A DNA stretch of 64,000 nt from Botryotinia globosa (taxonomy: Eukaryota > Ascomycota > Leotiomycetes > Helotiales > Sclerotiniaceae): assembly GCA_014898425.1 (NCBI GenBank), contig RCSZ01000014.1, positions 682,001-746,000 of the forward strand, given 5' to 3'. Under the pieces are notes generated by a model. It had not been told where the DNA came from. It was given only the letters and a program-made list of their open reading frames with translations, and searched no databases. The position numbers and the translations under genes were made by a program. This document shows positions 35,193 through 45,308 of this stretch, one piece after another. Numbering within the stretch: the first letter of the stretch is position 1; every line of letters starts with the position of its first letter.

Positions 35193-36075
35193 ATGGATAT
35201 CAGATCTAGCGAAGAGATATACGGTGGGAGATTATTACGAGAAGTTGATGAGAGCGAAGAGAGTTTGGAATCGGTATGTAGGATATTCTCTCTCATTGCT
35301 TATCGATAACGAATCCCCTCCCTCCTTTTATTTTCCTTGCAACTAAATTCACACAAGACATGAAATTGAAGCTGATAAATAACACAAGCTTCTAACCACT
35401 GTTACAAATACATTGAATCTCCGTCCGTCTAGAACTCATATACAATCTCTAGATGAACTGTGGTCTAATTCGTATCAAAACCAACCGAGACTGTCTGTTT
35501 CGGGGAGACAGTTACCGCTGCTAATTCATATATTAACCGCACTTCTGAGAAATGAGGATGGGAAGGTAGGAAAGTGCGTTGTGTTAATTGATGTGCATTC
35601 GAGATTCTCTCCTTCGTTTCTGGCATTTCAGGATGATGATGAAGAAGAAGATGATGATGAGGGACTTGAAGCAGAACTGAAGGAGAATAAATTGAGGAAG
35701 TCAGATCTTAAACATCTTCATATCTTTAGACCTTCAGCTCAAAATCTGGAAAGTACGTTGAAGGGGGTGGAAGAGTATATGTTGTATGGGAATCATGATA
35801 GTTATGGGAGGGAATTCGGGGGGACGATACTTTTTGGGGTTGAGGGGAGGGAGGGGGTGGATATGGGGAGTTTGAGAGGGATGGGGAGGCCGGAGGTGGT
35901 GATGGGGTGGAGAGGGTGGTTGAGGGTTGATAGGGAAGAGGTTGGGGCGTTTGGGATGGGGGGTAGTGTGGAGGAGATGTTGGAGGAGAGGGAGAGGAGG
36001 GAGGAGGTCGTCAGGGGGAAGGGATGGAGAGGGGTGGGGGAGAGGGGTGGGGAGGTTGTGTGGAAGTTGGGATAG
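35193..36075 (+). CDS. Rad51/XRCC2-like paralogue without Walker A
   Basis: Exon 35193-35273 (MDIRSSEEIYGGRLLREVDE) and exon 35389-36075, joined over a 115-nt GT-AG intron, encode 255 residues. The core hydrophobic strand CVVLIDVHSRFSPSFL resembles the DTDGRF strand of XRCC2-type RecA proteins. Downstream LKHLHIFRP, VEEYMLYGNHDSYGREFGGTILFG and VVMGWRGWLRVDREEV resemble an uncharacterised Rad51-like family of filamentous fungi. Where a GxxxxGKT loop is expected (before LIHILTALLR) the sequence reads LSVSGRQLPLLIHIL, so no P-loop exists. The likely role is a non-catalytic recombination-repair partner. Family assignment rests on remembered patterns, hence moderate confidence. Confidence 0.6.
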
Positions 36076-36770
36076 AGGGAGAAGATAAAATCCGCATTGG
36101 GAATGCCGGTGAAGCGTGGATTTGCTTTGGCTTAAGCTCTACAATGGTCGTCCAGGTGAAGTATGGTACACGTGATGGGATGCTATGCCCATGCGCAATG
36201 CGTATCATCAATTTGAACATGGATAGAGCCTTGAGCTGGGAGGGCTTTTTGTGTGCTGTATGTGTAGTGATACAAATGTTGTCCGACATAATATGAGAAT
36301 AGCAAGAATATCAAACCTTTGCTTTGCTTGAATGAAGTAATCAATCAAAAAAGGCACGGTACGGCTTTACCTCCTAGTACCTTGATTCCGATACAGCGTA
36401 TATTTCAAGCGCATTTTCCTAATCTCGATGCCTCCATACAAACAAATAGGCCAAGAATATCCAAAGCACTTCTCATGACAACCACCGCAGCCCGATTCTG
36501 CTTTTCGTTGCAAGATATCCAAGGTCTCATCCGCTCATTACATGGCTTCTCCAAATAGACACACACTTCTCCCAAAAGAATTTCTCACAGTTCCGAAGTG
36601 AAAAAAATGCATGCATTGCCAAAGCATCATCGATATTGGTAATGTACAGCTTGCCTACCCATTCCAGCCTCCCAGCATGCAATATCCTTCCATCCACCTC
36701 TGCCTGTTTCAACCATCCACCATACCGAGACACCTAGTCCAATCTATGTCCTTTTGTCTATCCTCAATCC
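36076..36770. other. Convergent intergenic region Rad51-like/COX9
   Basis: 695 bp with no supportable gene; open frames at 36024-36296 and 36319-36558 (+) lack any recognisable sequence. Presumably 3' UTRs. Confidence 0.5.
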
Positions 36771-37253
36771 TCATGCAGCAGCATTTGCAGCTCTCTGGTC
36801 CTCCAACTTGGCGTAGAATGCATCGCGCTTGCGGACGGCTGGGACGTGGTATCCGTACCTGTTACTATGTTAACACTATGTGCCTTGACGCCGTTTAAAC
36901 ATGGAAAGATTTACCAGAAGGCATATCCGAATGTGGTTCCGAGACCTGGTGGGTCGTGTTAGTTGACTGCTTTGCTTCCCCTCTGCGATATCTGCAGATT
37001 CTCTGCCTCCATTCACCCTCCCCTCCCTCCGCATTCCACAAGATATCTGTTCACCACATACCGAAAGCGACGCTAAGGTCAAGGACGAGCCCTCTTCGGA
37101 GCATCTACAGTATAAAAGGTCAGCTCATTCTCCAATTCCATTCACCCAATTCAATTGTGTCCTTCCAACTTTCCAACTCCAATTCCAAGCTCCTCACTTT
37201 TTCCACCACAGACAGAGGGAAAAACGTACTCCAGTAATTGGTTTGATAGCCAT
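36771..37253 (-). CDS. COX9: Cytochrome c oxidase subunit 7A (yeast Cox9)
   Basis: Four tiny exons (37253-37230, 37104-37062, 36945-36915, 36858-36771) join in phase to 61 residues: MAIKPITG, MLRRGLVLDLSVAFG, LGTTFGYAFW, then YGYHVPAVRKRDAFYAKLEDQ. This is the known Cox9/COX7A layout of a short matrix N-terminus, one transmembrane helix (about 13-33) and a charged tail with the YHVPxVRKRDxFYAKLE motif. It is a nuclear-encoded structural subunit of respiratory complex IV in the mitochondrial inner membrane. Exons of 24, 43, 31 and 88 nt hide it from ORF searches. It is divergent from TAF8. Confidence 0.92.
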
Positions 37254-37619
37254 TTTGTATAGTTCTTTCGAGGGGGAGAATATTAGATTCTGTATCTCTT
37301 ATTTGCTTGCTCAGATTCAAAATCGCATGATGCATCCCACGCTCGCGGAGCATCCAATTTTAGCGCGCTCTTAATACCTGAGGCATCAACGCTAAATTCG
37401 CAGTCGCCAATTCGATTTCTCCACGTGATTGATGCTTCTGAACCTTTCATATTCACAAGCAGCAATTTACGCTTTCGATAACGCGGAACGTTCATTCAAT
37501 TGAATTCACACTACGGTCATGAATCATTCTTCCCACACCCATACCCGCGATTTATTTATTTAAAGCTTGCTGTGGGCACGAAAAATAAAATAACATACAT
37601 ACAGTAAAACATTGCGATC
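37254..37619. promoter_or_regulatory. Shared divergent promoter COX9/TAF8
   Basis: 366 bp between start codons. Contains ATTTATTTATTTAAA near 37550-37564 and CCACGTGA near 37421. CACGTG is the bHLH E-box; its use here is inferred. Confidence 0.4.
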
Positions 37620-38653
37620 ATGGTCCCAGTGTCACGAAAACGATCGACACCTACATCCAGCGACGACGACATGGAGGAGCCTTATCGAAAGAGACAGCGC
37701 ATGTCGCCCGTCCTACCGCAAACCCCTCCGCCCGAGCTCGAATTGTCGCGTCCCGATAAAATGGAGTCCTCACTTTTCGACAGCGATGTGCGAATGCTAT
37801 TGCGCCGATCAATTTGTCAGACATTGGAACACATTGGGTTTGACCGGGCGACGGAAGAAGCGTTGGAGGCCATGTGTGCTGAAGTCGATACTTGTTTGTA
37901 TATCCTCACCTGTGGGCTGTGAAGCCTTTTGTTGACGAGATTTAAGATACAACGCATTTACTTGCTCAAGTCACTTCTTCGATGAATAATGCGAGAAGAA
38001 ATATTCCCATACCCCTCGATATATCGTACGCGTTCAATCGGTATCAATTACCTCTCGCATCATTAGAGCCGCACCTGCGACCTCCAATTTCCGTACCGAG
38101 GCTTGAATTAGAATTAGAACCCATACCAAAGGAAGACCCTACGACGAAAAATGTCATAAGGATATTAGGTGTGGAGCTTAATGGTGAGGTGGAAAAGGCA
38201 CAGAAGTCATATATTCCGAAAGGATTCCCCGCCTTTCCTAGTAAACATACATTTAAATGGACGCCCAAAGAGAGCGAACGCTTAACTGATCCGCGAAAAA
38301 TCCGTGAGAAGGCTGCGGAGAATGCCAAGATGGGGGAGGAGGCTCTGAGACGGCTGGTGAAGGTTGGGAAGGTGGGCAAAGATAGGGAAATGAAACGAAT
38401 GGCTGGTAGAGATCCAAAGAGTAAGGAAAGGCATGCGTTGTGGGAACGTACCATGTTGGAACTGGGAATTACAAATTCTGGGAGTGGAAGTGGGAGTGAA
38501 AATACAAGGCTGGCGCTAGATGATCGCAGTATGGTAGTTAATGCAGAGAAGCAGTATTTTAGAAAAGGTGCACCGGCAAGAAGGAGAACGCAGCCACAAC
38601 CTCAACCTCCACCCTCGCCAATGGATGAGGATTTGGTGTCTTTAGAGCCGTAG
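37620..38653 (+). CDS. TAF8: TFIID subunit TAF8
   Basis: Exon 37620-37893 and exon 37947-38653 (53-nt intron, phase 1) give 326 residues. A basic N-terminus precedes a histone-fold domain at about 58-112 (MLLRRSICQTLEHIGFDRATEEALEAM...LLAQVTSSMNNARR). The C-terminal domain starts near 160 and holds the TAF8-type IPKGFPAFPSKHTFKWTP motif. TAF8 pairs with TAF10 and anchors TAF2 in the TFIID complex for RNA polymerase II initiation. The acceptor at 37946 is chosen because it restores the histone-fold helix; a later AG would shift frame. The tail is Pro/Gln-rich. Confidence 0.9.
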
Positions 38654-39022
38654 GGGAATGGATTATAACAAAAAAGATACGAATAATAATTTGGGTTTGG
38701 AATCTCAGGTATGGGCGGTGGAATGCATTATCAGCGAGGAGTTCTGGGGTTGAATCAATCAAAAGGATCACATTTTTGGGAGCCGGTAGCTCAATGAAAG
38801 ACGGGCGCTGGCAGGAGCGAGAGGTGTTTCCTTATATATGTAAATCTACATAAATCGTTGCTGTTCATGCGCAACTTTACATACACCTTACCAAAACAAC
38901 ATACCTAGGTACTTTCAATGAACAATCCTCATAAAAGAATATGGACTTGTTGTAACGCCAATCATAGACCTAAACACCGTTGCAATGCACCAGGTATATC
39001 CAATACAATCATCTATTTGACC
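38654..39022. other. Convergent intergenic region TAF8/MGS1
   Basis: 369 bp with the 3' ends of both genes and the palindrome TACCTAGGTA at 38902-38911. No gene seen. Confidence 0.5.
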
Positions 39023-40684
39023 TCAAGGCCAAGCACCCGGATCAATTTCTGTCCCCAAATCCCTATCCTCTAAAAACTTCCTACCTCTCAATTCATCGGG
39101 TAAGTATTCTTGAACTACTCTGCCCTCCTTGTAATTAGGATTGTATTTGTACTGATCTCCATACCCCAACTCTTTCATCAACTTCGTAGGTGCATTTCTC
39201 AAATGGATAGGGATGCTCAAACTAGCTACTCCAGGTTCCCTCAGGGCAGAATATGCGTTGTTCAATCCTCTATATGCTCTGGTACTTTTGGGGGCTAGAC
39301 AAAGAGCCACAGTAGCATGAGCCATTGTGATTCGACATTCAGGCATCCCAATTTTCTCGCACGCGGTGTATGTGCTGGTTGCGAGCGTTAGCATGGTGTT
39401 GTCGGCCAGTCCTATATCTTCTGATGCCATAACCACCATCCGCCTAGCTATGTAAAGAGGGTCTTCTCCGGATTGAAGCATTCTTGCAAGGTAGTATAGA
39501 GCAGCATCTGCGTCACCACCTCTTACAGATTTGTGGAAAGCAGAGATAGTATCGTAGTGTTGATCGCCAGCTCTATCATACACCAGCGTTTTAGTAAGGG
39601 AGGCTTTGATGTCTTCCTTAGTGACATTAGGTCTTGTAGACAAGCCCATGGCTAGCTCTAGAAGATTCAGGGCCGTCCGAGCATCACCGTCAGAAAAGGC
39701 AGAGAGATACTTCAAGAGCTCTGTATCCACAAGATCTGTAGGAGTATAATTTGGGCCCTCGGTCTTCAAAGCCCTTTCTAGTATCTCCAATATGTCTTCA
39801 TCCGACAACTTCGATAATGTAAACGTCCGACATCTAGATAGCAGAGCATTCTGGACTTTAAAAGACGGATTCTCGGTAGTAGCTCCTATCAAAGTGACCT
39901 GCCCACTTTCCACAGGCCCAAGAAATACATCCTGTTGACTCTTCGAAAATCGATGGATCTCATCGCAAAATATTATTGTCTTCCTCCCAGTAAGCCCCAG
40001 TTCCCCTCTTGCCTCAGCAAATATTTTCTTCACATCGCCCACCCCAGTAGATGTACTATTGATCTCGACAAACCGACTTCCTACCATAGCAGCAACACAC
40101 CGTGCAATTGTAGTTTTACCCGTGCCAGCGCCACCCCACAGTATCATTGATGGGACACGATCTTGTTCAATGAGACTGCGTAAAACTCCTTGTGGCCCAA
40201 CTAACTCTTGTCCACACACTTCGTCTAGACTTCTGGGACGCATTCGTTCTGCTAGCGGAGCGACCTTTTGAAAGGCATTAGTCTTAGTCTTCTTCGCCGG
40301 CGGATCGACAGTATCATTTTCCCTCTGTAACTCTGTTTCGGCATCGTCAAATGATCTCTTCCGCTGAACAGTCAGGGATCCACTCGCACTCCCATCTTCT
40401 TGCCGCTTCGCAGTTGTTCCATTCTGCACTTTCTGCTGAAAATTGGGCGCCGAATTGGGTTCTATCTTTGGGGTAGGATGCAAAGCTGTTTTCTTAGTCG
40501 CAGGTGTCGAAAAGAAGTTGGAGACGGAAGGCTTCTGCGTGGAAGCTGGTTTCTGTGAAACAAATGCATTCTGTTGAGTAAGTGGAGGAGAGACTGTGTC
40601 AATAAAGTCTTCACATCCCGAATCAATGTGACTATTAATGTCTTTAGCTTTCACTTGCTTTTCGCAAATGGGGCAAGCAACCAT
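39023..40684 (-). CDS. MGS1: Mgs1/WRNIP1-family DNA-dependent AAA+ ATPase
   Basis: One exon, 553 codons from the ATG at 40684 (MVACPICEKQ). An N-terminal UBZ4-type zinc finger is visible as C4-x2-C7-x11-H19-x4-C24. A PIP-like KPSVSNFF lies near residue 53. The AAA+ core has Walker A GGAGTGKT at about 184-191, Walker B IIFCDEIHRFSKSQQD, sensor 1 LIGATTENPSF and the RuvB/MgsA-like C-terminal helices (SEDIGLADN, HLRNAPTKLMKELGYG). Mgs1/WRNIP1 binds ubiquitinated PCNA and helps maintain stalled forks. Length is close to yeast Mgs1 (587). The start three codons upstream would be a TTG, so ATG is used. Confidence 0.95.
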   Translation of the reverse strand: MVACPICEKQVKAKDINSHIDSGCEDFIDTVSPPLTQQNAFVSQKPASTQKPSVSNFFSTPATKKTALHPTPKIEPNSAPNFQQKVQNGTTAKRQEDGSASGSLTVQRKRSFDDAETELQRENDTVDPPAKKTKTNAFQKVAPLAERMRPRSLDEVCGQELVGPQGVLRSLIEQDRVPSMILWGGAGTGKTTIARCVAAMVGSRFVEINSTSTGVGDVKKIFAEARGELGLTGRKTIIFCDEIHRFSKSQQDVFLGPVESGQVTLIGATTENPSFKVQNALLSRCRTFTLSKLSDEDILEILERALKTEGPNYTPTDLVDTELLKYLSAFSDGDARTALNLLELAMGLSTRPNVTKEDIKASLTKTLVYDRAGDQHYDTISAFHKSVRGGDADAALYYLARMLQSGEDPLYIARRMVVMASEDIGLADNTMLTLATSTYTACEKIGMPECRITMAHATVALCLAPKSTRAYRGLNNAYSALREPGVASLSIPIHLRNAPTKLMKELGYGDQYKYNPNYKEGRVVQEYLPDELRGRKFLEDRDLGTEIDPGAWP

Positions 40685-41090
40685 GCTGAGCAATTGGTGG
40701 GAATTGACTTTAAGTAATAAGTTTGGTTCATGATCATCACATAAAGTGGCTTTCGATACACGCGTCTAAAATTTGGGGGACGCGCCCGTGAAAGTCCATA
40801 TTAAAGTGGCACTAGCTTACCTGTCAATTATCATTCCCCGCAGCTTGTGCATACCTAATCATGTACAATCACTCGTCAATACCTAGGTCAACATAGCATT
40901 TTCACACGCACGGCAAGATGATCATAATGCATGGAAATTACTTTTTACGTTGTTTGGATTTTTCATGTCCATGAGCCTTCTGCTATGCCATGTTTTTGAA
41001 GTACATCCTGCCAATTGACAAGGAACCACAAACCCCGGAAAAGCCGTAAAACCTCAAGATGAATTGACACACGCCTATTTAACCACCCCC
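40685..41090. other. Intergenic region MGS1 promoter / RACK1 3' end
   Basis: 406 bp with the MGS1 promoter and the end of RACK1. TACCTAGGTC lies at 40880-40889, about 200 bp upstream of MGS1, and ACGCGTCT at about 40757-40765 is an MCB-like motif. No gene seen. Confidence 0.5.
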
Positions 41091-42333
41091 TTACGCTCTC
41101 GACATAACACCCCAAGCCCGAATGATGTTATCTGTGTAACCTGCGAACAAAGTTTGTCCGTCCGCGCTCCATGCCAAACTGACACACTCTGGCTCTCTGC
41201 TCTTCTTGCCAACAGCTTGGAACTCTGGCTTCAACTCATCAACCTTGCTCTTCTTCTCCAAATCGAAGATGATGATGCTGCTGGAGGTGGCGGCGCAAAG
41301 CCAGTATCTGTTGGGGGAGAAAACGAGGGCGTGGATCTCATCACCAGCGTTCAAGGAGTAGAGGTGCTTAGACTCGTTCAAGTCCCACAACATGGTGGTT
41401 CCGTCCTTTCCACCGGAAGCGCAAAGGGATCCGTCTGGGGAGATGGTGACGGTGTTGATGTAACCGGTGTGTCCGATGTGGTCGGTTTGCAATCTGCAAG
41501 AGCTGAGCTCCCAGACCTGAGAATTGAATATTAGCATTTCCTGAGAAAGTAATTTTTGGCACCAAATGAATTGTGCGAAGACAATTTTCAGAAAATTAGT
41601 GTTAATTGTCTCATGGCAAGGTCTCCCAAGCTCTGAAGTAGCAAATACTTTGTAGAACATCATGAAAACTTCGCACAAATTCAATTTGAAATACCATAAA
41701 GACTGATTGTAGCTTACCTTGACGAGCTTGTCCCATCCAGAGGAGACAATGACTGGGTTTTGTGGGTTAGGGCTGAATCTAACGCATGAAACCCAATCGG
41801 CGTGTCCCTTCTCAGTGATGGTGAACTTGCAGTCACCGAGAGTGTTCCACAACTTGATTGTGCGGTCGCGGGATCCGGAGACAATTTGTCTGTTGTCGGC
41901 AGAGAAGGAAACGGAGAGAACGTCGTTGTTGTGTCCAACAAATCGGCGGGTGGTGGTACCAGTGGCAAGCTCCCAAAGGCGGAGAGTCTTGTCCCAGGAT
42001 GCGGAAAGAGCGTAAGCACCATCGGAAGAGATCACCTAGAAATCAAAGTCTCAGCATTCAATTGTAATTTGCAGATTGCGCTCATATTTCCCAGAGCCAC
42101 CGGTTTTTGAGTGAGATTTAACATACACAGTCAGAGACAATGTGGGAGTGTCCGTGGAGAGATCTCTTTGGGTATCCGTATGAAGTCTCATCCCGGGTCA
42201 AGTTCCAGATGATGAGGGACTTGTCGCGGGAACCAGACAAGAGCATATTTGGGTTCTCAAGAGAAGTTGCGAGAGAGGTGACCCAGCCGCTGTGGCCCTC
42301 GAGGGTGCCCTTGAGGATAAGTTGTTCCGCCAT
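41091..42333 (-). CDS. cpc2: RACK1 orthologue (Asc1/Cpc2), 40S-bound WD-repeat protein
   Basis: Exons 42333-42127, 42035-41718 and 41516-41091 encode 316 residues, the standard RACK1 length. Seven WD repeats can be followed, for example [31 protein letters not shown] with [22 protein letters not shown], and [11 protein letters not shown] with [13 protein letters not shown]. It forms a beta-propeller on the small ribosomal subunit head and scaffolds signalling and translational control; in fungi it represses or integrates the general amino-acid control response. The second intron (41717-41517) is unusually long for this window and carries a box C/D snoRNA, as in budding yeast ASC1. Confidence 0.97.
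41573..41676 (-). ncRNA. snR24: Intronic box C/D snoRNA, U24/snR24 type
   Basis: Within the second RACK1 intron, reading the minus strand: an external stem GTGCGAAG (41676-41669), box C ATGATGT (41663-41657), guide ATTTGCTACTT, D'-like CAGA, C'-like ATGAGAC, box D CTGA (41591-41588), and the stem partner CTTCGCAC (41580-41573). The guide can pair with AGTAGCAAAT, a conserved stretch of 25S/28S rRNA that U24 targets for 2'-O-methylation. Yeast U24 lies in the intron of ASC1, the RACK1 gene, so position and motifs agree. The mature ends are not determinable; the guide next to box D is less conserved than I expect. Confidence 0.85.
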
Positions 42334-43059
42334 GTTGGAGTATTGATCTGGTGAACGGAGAATTGAAGGATGGGCGAAATGGCAACGGTGACAGTGCTGG
42401 TTGGAAATATTTGAGAAATTGTGGTGGGAGGTTTTCCTAAGCGAGGTGGTACTAGCGCCACTTCCAAAAATAATGGACTCTGACCTAGAACTTGAAAAAT
42501 TATTTCTTCTACCACAACAATATGAGGACTTGAGAAATTTCTTTGATGGCAAAAGGGAAGAACAAGTACTTGATCCTGATAGGAAATGGTTGACTTGAAT
42601 TGATCGAATCCTTCCCGTTATATCCTTAAATTTCAGGCACGTTTTCTTGTAGGGCAAGTCCGAGCAGATCAGTTTTGATTGTTGTATTCATTCATCTATT
42701 GATATTGATTGAATCATATGGGCACAGTGAATCAATCAATCTCTTACTGAGAAATACCTAATATTCAGCCATAAGCCAGCGAGACAAGTGTTCCTGCCAC
42801 GAAGTCCTGTTAGTCTTCGAGAATCAGAGGAAGTAATAACTGCTTGAGCCAATATTTCCTCTTCAGCATGTCGAATCACGTGATACTATATTGGTTATTC
42901 AATAGGTACTCAGATGTATGAAGTCTGTAATAAAACAATCAAAGACGTCAAAAGTAGAATCATATACAAAACTTATTCATTTTCATCAAATCATGGCATT
43001 TAAAGCGATCTCCAAACATTTCCCTCAGACTGTTTCCTGAACTTATCAAATGTGATCTC
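42334..43059. other. RACK1 promoter and leader region
   Basis: 726 bp upstream of RACK1 and downstream of a hydrophilic protein gene. Open frames on both strands (42401-42598 +; upstream extension of the RACK1 frame on -) are best read as 5' UTR. Poly-pyrimidine stretches on the minus strand near 42.5 kb fit a ribosomal-type leader. No gene seen. Confidence 0.5.
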
Positions 43060-43811
43060 TCAAGCTGCGGTATCACCACCTAAAGCATCATATGGAGTTC
43101 CACCCGTTGCGTTGTTATCCCTGGGGAAGCCTGCATCATTCGCTGATTGAGCATTCTCTCTCTGCATCTTCTGCTCAGCGAGTCGACTCGGATCATTCTT
43201 TGATCCAATTTCTGAAGTGAAACTCGCATTCTTTGCATCATTACTTTCAAACCCCCCTTCCGTCAAATGCTTTCCTTTCGGCTTGCCGCCAGACTGGTAT
43301 TGATTGGACACATAACTCGGTGCGACCCCCGCATTACTTGTACTCTCTTTTACATTGGGGTCACCGGCATCTTTCTGGTATGACCCAGTAGCTCCAAGTT
43401 TCTTCTCTTCCGCCCAATCTTCAGTTGCCATTCGTGCTTCAGCATCGGAAGCAGGATCTAGACGAGTAGCTCCAGATGTATTGGTGTTTGCAAATGTAGA
43501 GTTTGCGCCTGCAACGCCTAAAGGTTCACCATCGCGATTTTTAGCGAAGCCTCCGCCAGCTCTCGTAGATTCGGCTGCAAGAGAATCTGATGCTATTGCT
43601 CCGGCACCCTCTTTGATGATTGAGTGTGGATCTTTGACCTATCAAAAGTTGTGTTAGCAATCATGATCGAACTTGAGTCGTGTAAGGCAAAAGAATCCCC
43701 ATCACAATCCTCATCGAATGACTTGCAGTCCAAGACGCAGCCACAGGGACCTTGGGAGTTGGACATGAAATATTTTAAGCAAGTGTTTACCTTTGTACCA
43801 GCTCCAGACAT
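43060..43811 (-). CDS. Hydrophilic fungal protein of unknown function (199 aa)
   Basis: A 21-nt first exon (43811-43791, MSGAGTK) and exon 43638-43060, separated by a 152-nt intron, encode 199 residues. The sequence is rich in Gly, Ala, Asn, Asp, Ser and Lys, with no hydrophobic core or membrane segment (DSLAAESTRAGGGFA, TSGATRLDPASDAEAR, EDWAEEKKLGATGSYQKDAG). It looks intrinsically disordered and resembles small abundant stress- or conidiation-related fungal proteins, but no named domain is visible. A similar hydrophilic protein lies 1.2 kb upstream at 45036-45308, same strand. Confidence 0.8.
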
Positions 43812-45035
43812 TTTGAATGTGAATTGATGATTATGAAACTTGGTATTAGAAGATTCAAGCAATTATTCCTCGCGAGTTGAAGATACAGACAAGTAGTTTG
43901 ATTGTTTAATTCATTCCTGAAAGTGCTTTGTTCAAACCTAAAATATACAGCTGGCGCTCTCATGACATCATGCTTAAACTCGAAGAATCACATGAATCAA
44001 ATCTTTTCCTGTTTCTACTACTTATTACTTCTACTACATAAGTATGGCGCCGGGCACGTTCCCGTCAATCAACTCATAGGAATGTTAAACTTGTGGAGAT
44101 TCTAAACATAGTGGTGTCACTTCTGCACATTTTGGACGACGTCAGCGATAAGCATCTAGAAATTGAGGGGTAATTCATCACGTGCTTCCTGTAACAAAGA
44201 TGTCCCTGATATTTTTTGGTGACATACTTTCCACATGCTTTCGAAAATGTTTAGTGTAAAACGGAATGGTTGATTTAAGCAGTGGGATCTATAAATATGG
44301 AAAAAATCTATGTCGAATATCCAAGTAAATCTGATTTTATCCCATTGAGCATTTGACTGCATGTCAAGCATCGAAATCATGCCCTAGGTTTTAGCGGCCC
44401 CGAGCTTCGAAGATCCTTATTCATAATGAACATCCATTGCATTGTAAGAATCATAGTGTTTTATCAGCTGATACAGTCTGCTTTGCGGTTAGCCGTTCCC
44501 ACATACTACCTGCTGTTGCTGTTGTCGAGTGATAAAGAGGCGATAAGGTTGAGATTCCAGCACCACCTGTAGTGAAAAAAATGCAATGGTTAATTCATCT
44601 CTATCTAATTAAAAGGACTCATTATCAAGGCAGGAATGTACGCCTTGGAAACATGGGCATTCACATGAAGACCAAAATTCTTCAGTCCTTCCAATACATG
44701 TGCAATTTAGGCGCGACCAGCTTCTGAATCATCCGGAAGATAAAAATTCGAGTTCTCGGAGAACAATAAGCGATCTTGATGAATCATGACACCGTCTAGA
44801 AATGCGAATTGGACACAATGCAACTTTCAATTACTATGCCCAGAGGATTTGGTGAATTTTTTGTATTTCGTAGCCTCTACAGAGCTAGTTCATGTCTAAT
44901 TCATACACGATGCGTATAATACAGCATCTCATCCCGTCCATCCCGTCCATCAATGCTATTTTCGTTCATAACCCATCATCAATCATTCCAATGATTAAAA
45001 AATATAATACACCCATTTTCAGAATGGTCCAACGC
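43812..45035. other. 1.2 kb intergenic region with possible relic
   Basis: Mostly AT-rich. A possible broken coding segment on the minus strand is listed separately. The rest shows only short frames. Confidence 0.5.
44451..44826 (-). pseudogene. Possible gene relic with one in-frame stop
   Basis: Reading the minus strand, FAFLDGVMIHQDRLLFSENS and FYLPDDSEAGRA run into TAA at 44707-44709. The same frame then continues IAHVLEGLKNFGLHVNAHV with KAYIPALIM. A GT-AG intron can link this to GGAGISTLSPLYHSTTATA and a stop at 44451. The protein-like character on both sides of a single stop suggests a decayed gene. I cannot identify the family, and a different exon structure avoiding the stop is possible. 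Confidence 0.3.
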
Positions 45036-45308
45036 TTAGTTCTTCTTCTCAACACCTTCGCGTCCAATGTTGCTCATATCAACACCACCAGCTTCTCTAA
45101 CACCGCTTCCTCCAGTAGCAGCACCTTCCAATCCAGATTGTTGAGCATTGCCAGTTGAGGTTTGGCTAGTTACGTCTCTTCCTGATCCAACGTTGACTTT
45201 GGTAGCATCGGCAGAGTTCCAGTCGCTGGCGACAGGAGGATCTTCTGGGAGAGGGAGGTTGGCTTGACGCTCAGCGATGAGGTCAGCTTTGGATTGTTGT
45301 TCTGGCAT
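45036..45308 (-). CDS. Small hydrophilic fungal protein of unknown function (90 aa)
   Basis: A single exon of 90 residues starting MPEQQSKADLIAERQANLPL and ending GREGVEKKN. It is Gly/Ala/Ser/Asp-rich, without hydrophobic or transmembrane segments, and contains VASDWNSADATKVNVGSGRD, a pattern I recall from small fungal hypothetical proteins. It is probably disordered. The function is unknown; the company of another hydrophilic protein (43060-43811) on the same strand may be coincidence. Confidence 0.75.
   Translation of the reverse strand: MPEQQSKADLIAERQANLPLPEDPPVASDWNSADATKVNVGSGRDVTSQTSTGNAQQSGLEGAATGGSGVREAGGVDMSNIGREGVEKKN

Noticed and set aside
34591..35346. 251-codon open frame on +
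   Set aside because: It is antisense to SOM1 and out of frame with the Rad51-like gene; its composition is not protein-like, while SOM1 has conserved Cys motifs and correct splice phase.
35478..35512. Small hairpin CTGTCT ... AGACAG in the Rad51-like gene
   Set aside because: Short, inside coding sequence, and explained by chance.
38785..38830. tRNA-like start (GGAGCCGGTAGCTCAATGAA)
   Set aside because: No anticodon stem or T-loop (GGTTCGAATCC-like) follows; not a tRNA.
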